Below, one piece after another: positions 9,011-17,312 of a stretch of 62,501 nt of DNA. The DNA comes from Fidelibacterota bacterium (GTDB taxonomy: Bacteria; Fidelibacterota; Marinisomatia; Marinisomatales; UBA1611): the NCBI GenBank assembly GCA_016784605.1, contig JADHUI010000014.1, positions 1-62,501 on the forward strand. The letters are read 5' to 3'. The notes under the pieces were generated by a model that had not been told where the DNA came from, searched no databases, and was given only the letters and a program-made list of their open reading frames with translations. A program made the translations under genes and the position numbers. The stretch's first letter is position 1. Each line of letters starts with the position of its first letter.

Positions 9011-10328
9011 GTTAAAACACATCCTATTCATTGGACTTATTCTATTTCTAACGAATGGAATTATTTCACCTATATCAGCACAGGATGACCCCACAGCTCC
9101 ATTTAATGTTACTGGAAAGAATTATGATTTAAATCAAAAAATGTCTATCAATCTAAAAAAGACAGATATCAAAGATGTATTAATGATGATAGGCGAATTA
9201 ACCGGATTGAATATCGTTATTAGTCCAAATTTGACGGACACAATATCTGCAAATTTAGAAGATGTAAGTGTTCGGGCTACCTTAGATGCTATATTAAAAC
9301 CTATTGGTTTTAGCTATTTTGTTCAAGGAAATATTATCATTGTCAAAACAACTGATAACCAAATGATAGGTGAATTAGAAACAGCTGTCCTTAAATTAAA
9401 ATATATTAGTTCTGACGACCTTACGGGACCCCTATCATCTGTTATGACAAATCGCGGGAAATTACAATCCTTTTCTCCGGTGGTATCAAATCAAGGCAGT
9501 TCTGGGCCACCCAATGTTATTATTATTACCGATGTCCAAGAAAATTTGCCAAGAATTAGACGACTAATCCAAGAATTAGATCAACCAATTCCAAATATAA
9601 ATATTGCAGTACGGTTTATTGAATCGCAAGTGGATACATCCAAAGGTTTTGGCGTTGATTGGTCTAAATCTCCCATCCAAATCGGAAGTTCGACTGCCGA
9701 TACTACTTTTTCACTTCCCATTAGTTTTAGTAATGTTGTTGTGGGAACATTGGATCCATCTCAATTAGTCAATGCATTACGTATCATGCAAGCACGTGGT
9801 AATTCAAAATTATTATCCAGCCCTCAAGTAACAACGATGGATAATCACCAAGCAGAAACAGAAGTGGTTACGACTGTTTATATTGAAGGGTTATCAAATA
9901 ATCAAAATCGAAATTTTAATCCGACAACTGCATCACAGCAAACAAGTACATCAAATAATAATTTTTTCAACTTTAATACTGTCCAAGAAAAAGATATTGG
10001 CATTAAACTACAAGTAACACCGCGGGTGAATGAAGGAAATAGAATAACACTTGTAGTCGATGCAACAGTTGAAGCACTCCTTTCAGCTGCGGAGGTTAAT
10101 ACCGACAAACCGCGTTCCACAAAAAGAACGGTTAAAACGCAGGTGACCGTTGATGATGGTTCTACCGTCATTATAGGTGGACTTATTGCAGAAAATATAA
10201 TAGAAAATATAAAATTCGTTCCCATACTGCACAAAATTCCCATTATTGGTCGAATGTTTAAATCCACATCATTAGATAAAGAGCAAAGAGAACTTTTGAT
10301 TTTCATTACACCAAACATTGTTTTGTAG
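8988..10328 (+). CDS. Type IV pilus / type II secretion secretin (PilQ/MshL-like)
   Basis: A 446-residue protein with a signal peptide ending near ISPISAQ. An STN/N0-like domain (LKKTDIKDVLMMIGELTGLN) is followed by an N1-type domain and the secretin core, ending with the signature VPILHKIPIIGRMFKSTSLD and RELLIFITPNIVL. It would form the outer-membrane pore through which the pilus or substrate passes. At 446 residues it is short, and no AMIN domain is seen. Start may be 8988 or the in-frame ATG at 9000; both lie inside the upstream gene, and the next gene follows by eight bases. Confidence 0.9.
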   Translation: MLLMSAPKLKHILFIGLILFLTNGIISPISAQDDPTAPFNVTGKNYDLNQKMSINLKKTDIKDVLMMIGELTGLNIVISPNLTDTISANLEDVSVRATLDAILKPIGFSYFVQGNIIIVKTTDNQMIGELETAVLKLKYISSDDLTGPLSSVMTNRGKLQSFSPVVSNQGSSGPPNVIIITDVQENLPRIRRLIQELDQPIPNINIAVRFIESQVDTSKGFGVDWSKSPIQIGSSTADTTFSLPISFSNVVVGTLDPSQLVNALRIMQARGNSKLLSSPQVTTMDNHQAETEVVTTVYIEGLSNNQNRNFNPTTASQQTSTSNNNFFNFNTVQEKDIGIKLQVTPRVNEGNRITLVVDATVEALLSAAEVNTDKPRSTKRTVKTQVTVDDGSTVIIGGLIAENIIENIKFVPILHKIPIIGRMFKSTSLDKEQRELLIFITPNIVL

Positions 10329-10336
10329 AGATTATT

Positions 10337-13207
10337 ATGAATAAACAATTTCCCTATTTAATCATTGCATTCAGTATATCGGGTTTGATTGCATTATCAT
10401 CTGTATTTGGCATTTATGATACGATAGAAAATAAATTATTAGACATGCGGTTTAATCAACGGGGACGCATTGAAACCCGGAATGATATAGCAACCTTGGA
10501 TATTGATGTGCGAGCTCTCCAAACGATTGGCAAATGGGATCCTTGGAGTCGCGAGAAACATTTACCTATGGTACAAGCTGCCGGACAACATGGAATGGAT
10601 TTACTTGCTTTCGATATTTACTTTATAGAAAACAGCGAACGAAAACTGAATTATAAAGCATTAAATGCAGTTGCTGATTCTGTATTATCACTGGACCAAG
10701 TAAAAAACCTTTTTCCTAATCCCGATTCCGACCTTGCAAATGCTTCTCAAATAGCCGGGAATATTTCTTTTGCGCAAAGTTTTAAACCGCAACCAAAGAA
10801 AAAAGAAAAAGTCAAAGAACGAACGGATGTCCAAAATACACGGCTAAACCTGATGGATTCCTTGAATCTGTTTCGAAAGGTAAACCGTGATGATTATTCA
10901 TCTATATTTGATTTTTACGATGGAGAATTTCCCGTAGAAATATTCATTGAGAAATCTGCCGGTATTTACTTTTTTCAAGCAAAAGCAGATCCGGACGGTG
11001 TAATGCGCAAATATCCACTTCTCGGACTTTATGAAGATAGGCTTTTTCCATCTGTATCTTTGTCTATGGCATTAAGGCATTACAATGTTTCATTCGACAG
11101 CGTAGAAATAATCCCCGGGAAACATATTCGATTTGACTTAAACGAGCCTGATGAATATGGGCAATCTGAAATTGTGATTCCTATGAATGAAGAAGGCATG
11201 ATGCAAGTCAATTGGGCTGGAAATTGGGAAGATGCAGAAGGAAATTTTGATATTATGCATTATCCATATAATGTATTGAAAGATTTCCAGGAAACAGAAT
11301 ATTCAAATTATATTATGGCGGAATATAAACGAATTGCAAATACGGAGTTTGGTGGAAATATAAAAGCGGCCCTAAAACCTGTCGTTGGAAGGCTGGATAA
11401 GAAAGATCGAAAATTAGTTATAACAGTTGCGAAAAAACTGCTACCAATGGGAATGGCTGAATCATATATCAGAAAAAATCCGGATAAAACAGCTCAAGAT
11501 TTTAAACGTCTCCCTCCCTTCATGTTTAACGAAGTGAAAAACAACAATTCGATCGCCAATGCCTTTATTGAATTAGGCGCTGCATCTTTAAATGATTTAT
11601 TGACCCAGGGTGCGTTAATCTATGATCCCGTTATAGAAAATTATACCATGACTTCTTTAATTGATTTGCAAACTGATTTAAAGGTTGCCATTGAAAAGAC
11701 AGAAGATATTGCATCAAAAAAATCTTTTAAAAAGGCGCAAGCTAAATTGGCACTATTGGAACGGAATTTTCAAATTATCAGCAATCTAAATGATAATAAT
11801 ATGATTGATGAGCAACGCCCACTTTACTTTATGGGGAATGCACAGAGACTCATTGCTGGTAAAGAAGAGAAAGGAAATGCGCGCCTTATTGCTCCATTTG
11901 AATTTGTTGGGAAAAAAGTATTTTATGGATTAACAGCTACAGGAACACACGATTTAAATCCTATGCCCTTTAATCCACGATATCCAATGGTTGGGCTTCA
12001 TGCCAATGCATTAAATACTATTTTATCCGGTAATTTTATTCACAAGAGTTCCAAAGCACTTAATATTGGGCTTATTTTGATCGTTGGTATAATCCTTGCC
12101 TTTGCAGTACCGAAGTTATCTGCAACTCAAGGGGGTATGCTTATTGGGGCACAAACAATTGGATATACATTTATAGCATTTTACCTATTTAGCCATAATA
12201 ACTATTGGCTGGATTTATTTGGTCCAGGAATTACCATGGTTGTTGGATATTTGGGCATTACCATTTATAACTATATACAAGAAGAAAAGAATAAAGAATT
12301 TTTGAAGGAATCATTTGGGACCTATGTTTCTCCTGAATTGATTGATCAAATGTATGAAAGTGGCGAAGAACCATCCTTGGGCGGTGAAGAAGGATATCAC
12401 ACTGCTTTCTTTACGGATATTCAAAGCTTTTCTGCTTTTTCAGAAAAGTTAACTGCCAGCGAACTTGTCGCATTGTTGAATCAATATTTAACCGATATGA
12501 CTGACGTTCTTTTAGAAAATAAAGGCACTTTAGATAAATATATTGGTGATGCAATTGTGGCGTTTTACGGAGCCCCTATAGAAATTGAAGACCATGAATA
12601 TTGGTCATGCGTTACTGCAATCAAAATGCAAGAAAACCTCGAATTGCTTCGCCAAGGATGGCAGGAAGAAGGAGATCGTTGGCCTGAAATTGTTCATCAT
12701 ATGCAAAATAGAATTGGAATCAGTTCTGGGCAAATGGTTACGGGAAACATGGGATCCGCATCAAGAATGAATTACACCATGATGGGCGATAATGTTAATA
12801 CAGCTGCTCGATTAGAATCATCTGCAAAACAATATGGTATTTATATTCAAATTGCCGACAGCACTTATCAAGCTGTGAAAGATCGAGTTGTTGTTCGAGA
12901 TTTAGATTTAGTCCGAGTCATGGGGAAAAATGAACCTGTTAAAGTGTGGGAACTCATATCAGAAGTTGGACAAGAACCCGAAATATACAAAAAAATTCTA
13001 CCCGCATACCATGAAGCTTTAGATTTATATAAAAGTCAACAATGGGAAAAAGCGATTGAAGCATTTAAAGTTTCAGACGCATTAGAAGATATGTTCCCAG
13101 GTCGAAAGACAAATCCAAGTAGAATCTATATTCCTCGATGTGAGTTTTTCCTTGAAAATCCACCCGGAAGAGATTGGGATGGCGTTTGGACCCTCACATC
13201 AAAATAG
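10337..13207 (+). CDS. CHASE2-domain class III adenylate/guanylate cyclase
   Basis: A 956-residue protein. An N-terminal helix is followed by a large extracytoplasmic CHASE2 sensor region (about 30-560). Then come membrane helices at about 575-650 and a class III cyclase domain at about 685-870. The two metal-binding aspartates are visible in FFTDIQSFSAF and DKYIGDAIVAFYG, and the later signature NYTMMGDNVNTAARLE is intact, so the enzyme should be active. A short TPR-like tail follows. It makes a cyclic nucleotide (probably cAMP) in the cytoplasm in response to an outside signal. Its place directly after the secretin suggests a link to pilus control. Nucleotide specificity is not settled by eye. 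Confidence 0.9.
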   Translation: MNKQFPYLIIAFSISGLIALSSVFGIYDTIENKLLDMRFNQRGRIETRNDIATLDIDVRALQTIGKWDPWSREKHLPMVQAAGQHGMDLLAFDIYFIENSERKLNYKALNAVADSVLSLDQVKNLFPNPDSDLANASQIAGNISFAQSFKPQPKKKEKVKERTDVQNTRLNLMDSLNLFRKVNRDDYSSIFDFYDGEFPVEIFIEKSAGIYFFQAKADPDGVMRKYPLLGLYEDRLFPSVSLSMALRHYNVSFDSVEIIPGKHIRFDLNEPDEYGQSEIVIPMNEEGMMQVNWAGNWEDAEGNFDIMHYPYNVLKDFQETEYSNYIMAEYKRIANTEFGGNIKAALKPVVGRLDKKDRKLVITVAKKLLPMGMAESYIRKNPDKTAQDFKRLPPFMFNEVKNNNSIANAFIELGAASLNDLLTQGALIYDPVIENYTMTSLIDLQTDLKVAIEKTEDIASKKSFKKAQAKLALLERNFQIISNLNDNNMIDEQRPLYFMGNAQRLIAGKEEKGNARLIAPFEFVGKKVFYGLTATGTHDLNPMPFNPRYPMVGLHANALNTILSGNFIHKSSKALNIGLILIVGIILAFAVPKLSATQGGMLIGAQTIGYTFIAFYLFSHNNYWLDLFGPGITMVVGYLGITIYNYIQEEKNKEFLKESFGTYVSPELIDQMYESGEEPSLGGEEGYHTAFFTDIQSFSAFSEKLTASELVALLNQYLTDMTDVLLENKGTLDKYIGDAIVAFYGAPIEIEDHEYWSCVTAIKMQENLELLRQGWQEEGDRWPEIVHHMQNRIGISSGQMVTGNMGSASRMNYTMMGDNVNTAARLESSAKQYGIYIQIADSTYQAVKDRVVVRDLDLVRVMGKNEPVKVWELISEVGQEPEIYKKILPAYHEALDLYKSQQWEKAIEAFKVSDALEDMFPGRKTNPSRIYIPRCEFFLENPPGRDWDGVWTLTSK

Positions 13208-13217
13208 GCACGGTTAA

Positions 13218-16200
13218 ATGAAGTTTCATCTTCGCTTCGTTCCTTTTTTATTCCTGAGTTTATTTTCTTCAATGATTATAGCTCAGAGTAATCCGTTTGT
13301 CCTTGACGCCTCATTTACAGATTCAGTGCATCAATCTTTAGCTGCCGAAATATTAAGTGCGGACATGAATAATGATGGATCAGCTGATTTATTTGTTTCG
13401 GGGTATGATTCAACACGATTTGGTTATTTCCTTGATGTATATTCAAATAATAATGGCACACTTGAGACATTTTACACGCAAGAAATCATCACATATTCAG
13501 ATACGGTTGGCGTAAATATTGGCGGTATTGGTGGAATGGATCTGGCTGATTTTGATCGAGATGGATTTATGGATGTGGTTATTCATGGATCTGCTCAATT
13601 TAGCTTGTATTTGAATGATGGAATAACGCTTACACCCTCTTCTCAAATAGCCAATGAATATTTGACTTATAGTAAGGCTCGTTGGGGCGATATGAATATG
13701 GATGGTGCACCTGATTTATTTATTACAGGTGTCGATGAAACTCGAGATGTGATCTTAAATGAATTACGATTGAATACAAATGGAACTCTCGAAACCGACG
13801 AAACAGTTGTTTATCCTAATTTATTCAATGGTAGTATGGCTTGGGGCGATTATGATTTGGATGGAGATCCCGATTTAGTTGTATCTGGTCAAACAGCGGA
13901 CATTAATTCCAGTGCGACTCGTTTTTATCAAAATGAGCCAACGGGAAGATTAATTGAAGATTCAAATCAAGATATATTGGGATTAAAAGCATCAGCATCC
14001 CGATTTGCAGACTTGGATCAAGATGGCGATTTAGACCTAATTGAAAGTGGATGGAGTCTAGAACATGGATTAAGAACGGCTGTCTATATAAATGAACCTC
14101 TTGGGACCTATACTGAAATTGAAAATGCAATTCCTTTTGGGGTTGCCTATGGGTCTATCGATGCGATCGATTACGATTTAGATGGCGATGTTGATTTATT
14201 AATTGGAGGGGTTGATTCTGTAAATTCCCATGCAACAGAAGTTTATTCTCTTCATGGGAAATTGTTCGAAAATACGGGTTCTTTTAATTTCACTGAGGCT
14301 CAAACTTTCCCCGGTTGTCGAAGTGTTTTATTCACAGATTTAAATCAAGATAATCGCCCGGATATTATTATTTCAGGAACTACAGAAATTAAAAATGGTG
14401 ATAGCACATTCTGTTCCATTTATTTGAATACACTCACAACTGAAAATGAACGGCCGATAGCATCTACATCTACAAATGCATTTTCTGTCAGTAACCGGGC
14501 TATTTTTACTTGGGGAGCGGGAACAGACGATCATACAGATGCACCTGGATTAAGGTATAATGTTCGAATCGGTTCAGAATCGAATGGGAATGATTTATTG
14601 TCATCATCTATTCCTAATCATCAAACGAATAATCATTCACGACTCATTCGAGAATTCACCAATATTCCTCATGGCGTTTATTATTGGAGTGTACAAACAG
14701 TAGATCCCTCTGGGCAAACATCTGAATGGTCAGCGGAAGATACGCTTTTTATACCACGGCTTGTGCCATCCATTCAATCATTGCCTGGCGTCTATTTCAG
14801 TGCTGCAGGTTGGGCCGACTACGACGGCGACAATGCCCTTGATCTTGGGTTAACAGGCATTTCATTTACAGGCGGTAGTATTACCCGATTTTATCAAAAT
14901 GAAGATGACTTGCTTGAACAAGATTTAGGTCAAAACACTGAAGCGGTATTTGGGGGTCATTTATCCTTTGCTGATTATACCAATGATGGACATTTAGATA
15001 TGATGATATCTGGGTACCAAATCATTAATTTTCAACCTTTCCCAAAATGTTATTTATATAAATGGTCTAATGGCTCATTTGTAGCAGATCAAATTAAAAT
15101 TTATCCAACGTATGATTTTGCAACAGGCAATTGGCTCGAACTCGAATCTAGTGTTTTTCCTGTCGTGGGTGGATCAAATAACCATGCTTGGGGAGATTAT
15201 GACAATGATGGAGATCTTGATTTAATTATTGGCGGTACAAATTATTATGGTTGGCGACGACTTACATTATATAAAAATGATCATGGTATATTTTCGGAAG
15301 ATACAGATCAAACACTTACGCCTATCTTCCCTTGTATTACTGCATGGTCAGATGTGAATAATGACGGATATTTGGATTTGATCGCATCTGGAGCCGATAG
15401 TGCAACTCAAACTTTAAAAACGTATGTTTATTTAAATGATTCGACTCATACCTTAAAAGAAAGTCTCAATTGGGATATACAATTTGGGGTTACGGCGGGC
15501 GCCATTTCTGTTGGTGATTACGATGCCGATGGCGATGATGATTTTGTCATTTTAGGAAAAGATAAAAACGAAGAATTAAAAACACGTATTTATGAGAATA
15601 ATGGTTTCAACGGTTTCATGGTAGCGGAAGAGTTGGAAGGTGTTTATTACGGTAGAGCGGATTGGGGCGATTATGATAATGATGGTGATCTCGATTTAGC
15701 TGTTTCAGGCCAAAGTAATACAGAAGGAGCATTAGGCTCATCCCCTTCCACAGTTGTTTATACACAAACCGATGGTCAATTTTCAAAAGATATAACACTT
15801 AATTTAGACAATGTAGGTGTCAGTTCTATCCAATGGGGTGATTATGATACTGATGGAGATTTAGATTTATTTGTTGCAGGATTTAAGGAAAATCAAGACG
15901 TTGTTTCACTCGTTTTTGATAATCTTGAATCGATCAATAATGCTAATCAGGCTCCCACAGCACCGTACAATTTATCTGAAACTATTTCTTCAAATAATGT
16001 TACATTAAATTGGTCCACATCCCAAGACTTGAACAGTCCTGAAAATGGATTTACACCTGCCGATGGATTACGGTATAGTATTCAAATGGGTACAAATGAT
16101 AATGAGAATGCAGTTTTATCAGGAAAATTGCCTCACAATAAAAATTTAACCATTAACAAATCTTTTTATGAATTGAAGAAAATGGATGAGGGCTGGTATG

Positions 16201-17312
16201 ATTGGCGTGTGAGTTCTATCGATAATAGTTATGGACAATCTGACTGGTCAACAACTCATACATTTTATGTGGATAAAACGGCTCCCGCCATAGATACAAT
16301 AAGGGCTAATTACGGCATTGGTGGGCAAATTATTCTAGTTGTTGAATTTGACGAATTTTTTGAAATGAATAATAGTATCGATCCAACCATTGTTGTATTT
16401 CACCCCGATTCACCCGATTTAAATAATGATGGAATTCTAGATACAGTGTATGTAGAGAAACAAAGTTTCTCTGCAAAAGTTTGGACGGGTGTTTTAACAC
16501 TCCCTGAATTATTTAGAGGAAAAGCTATTGAAATCCATGTTGCAGGTGCCGAAGATTTGCGTGGCAATCAAATGGAAAATGAAGTCACGTATAAAACACC
16601 CTCTAAAATTATATCATCCTTGGGGGGAACAGTTATAAGTAAAGATGGAAATGCATCTCTACTATTACCCCAAAATACGGTACAAGAAGATTTAAGTCTT
16701 ACCATTAAGACTGAATCAAGCCCTTCTTCTTTTTCCTCTATTTCAATAAGTCCTATTTATAATATTACGCCAGATGATATGGAATTATCAAAACCGGGAA
16801 TAATCCGAATTATATCTCCGAATAAAGATCTAAATGATAGTACATCCATTTTTATTGGACGAATCTCATCTAATGGCGACAGTTTATTCTATTTAGGCGG
16901 AACCCCTTCTCTCCTTAATGAACAGAAAGTATTAACAGCCGAAGTTGATTCTCTCGGGCGGTTTGGTTTATTTACATATGATACGACCCAAGTCATACGA
17001 AAAATGGATTTGGATCAATTAATTTGCCAACCTCGCATATTTTCTCCCGCAGGTAAAACTTTTGAATTCCCTTCAACAAATATTTTATTTAATCTAGAAT
17101 CATCTCATGATGTTACTGCTAGAATATTCAATGTAACGGGTCGTCTTAAGAAAACAATAAAACCTGAATTTGCACTTCCAATTGGAAGTAATGTTCTATC
17201 TTGGGATGGAAAAGATGAAAATGGGGATGTGGTTACAAGTGGGTTGTATATTGTTACTCTGGAAGTAAATAATACCATTCTAAAGACGACTGTAGGTGTA
17301 TTAAACCGATGA
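13218..17312 (+). CDS. Secreted FG-GAP/VCBS-repeat protein with C-terminal FlgD-like sorting domain
   Basis: A 1364-residue protein with a signal peptide (ending near SMIIAQ). By my count it carries fourteen calcium-loop repeats of the form D-x-D-x-DG-D-x-DL followed by a short hydrophobic strand and SG or GG. Examples are DYDLDGDPDLVVSG and DYDNDGDLDLIIGG. These are FG-GAP/VCBS-type beta-propeller blades. Two fibronectin-type-III-like regions interrupt them (around residues 415-515 and 910-1020). The C-terminus, VTARIFNVTGRLKKTI and SWDGKDENGDVVTSGLYIV, is the FlgD-like fold used as a type IX sorting signal. It is probably a surface or released adhesin-like protein. Its stop overlaps the next start (ATGA). 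Confidence 0.85.
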   Translation: MKFHLRFVPFLFLSLFSSMIIAQSNPFVLDASFTDSVHQSLAAEILSADMNNDGSADLFVSGYDSTRFGYFLDVYSNNNGTLETFYTQEIITYSDTVGVNIGGIGGMDLADFDRDGFMDVVIHGSAQFSLYLNDGITLTPSSQIANEYLTYSKARWGDMNMDGAPDLFITGVDETRDVILNELRLNTNGTLETDETVVYPNLFNGSMAWGDYDLDGDPDLVVSGQTADINSSATRFYQNEPTGRLIEDSNQDILGLKASASRFADLDQDGDLDLIESGWSLEHGLRTAVYINEPLGTYTEIENAIPFGVAYGSIDAIDYDLDGDVDLLIGGVDSVNSHATEVYSLHGKLFENTGSFNFTEAQTFPGCRSVLFTDLNQDNRPDIIISGTTEIKNGDSTFCSIYLNTLTTENERPIASTSTNAFSVSNRAIFTWGAGTDDHTDAPGLRYNVRIGSESNGNDLLSSSIPNHQTNNHSRLIREFTNIPHGVYYWSVQTVDPSGQTSEWSAEDTLFIPRLVPSIQSLPGVYFSAAGWADYDGDNALDLGLTGISFTGGSITRFYQNEDDLLEQDLGQNTEAVFGGHLSFADYTNDGHLDMMISGYQIINFQPFPKCYLYKWSNGSFVADQIKIYPTYDFATGNWLELESSVFPVVGGSNNHAWGDYDNDGDLDLIIGGTNYYGWRRLTLYKNDHGIFSEDTDQTLTPIFPCITAWSDVNNDGYLDLIASGADSATQTLKTYVYLNDSTHTLKESLNWDIQFGVTAGAISVGDYDADGDDDFVILGKDKNEELKTRIYENNGFNGFMVAEELEGVYYGRADWGDYDNDGDLDLAVSGQSNTEGALGSSPSTVVYTQTDGQFSKDITLNLDNVGVSSIQWGDYDTDGDLDLFVAGFKENQDVVSLVFDNLESINNANQAPTAPYNLSETISSNNVTLNWSTSQDLNSPENGFTPADGLRYSIQMGTNDNENAVLSGKLPHNKNLTINKSFYELKKMDEGWYDWRVSSIDNSYGQSDWSTTHTFYVDKTAPAIDTIRANYGIGGQIILVVEFDEFFEMNNSIDPTIVVFHPDSPDLNNDGILDTVYVEKQSFSAKVWTGVLTLPELFRGKAIEIHVAGAEDLRGNQMENEVTYKTPSKIISSLGGTVISKDGNASLLLPQNTVQEDLSLTIKTESSPSSFSSISISPIYNITPDDMELSKPGIIRIISPNKDLNDSTSIFIGRISSNGDSLFYLGGTPSLLNEQKVLTAEVDSLGRFGLFTYDTTQVIRKMDLDQLICQPRIFSPAGKTFEFPSTNILFNLESSHDVTARIFNVTGRLKKTIKPEFALPIGSNVLSWDGKDENGDVVTSGLYIVTLEVNNTILKTTVGVLNR

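Noticed and set aside
9902-10348. 148-codon open frame on the minus strand within the secretin gene
   Set aside because: It lies fully opposite a well-supported secretin, and its translation resembles no protein.
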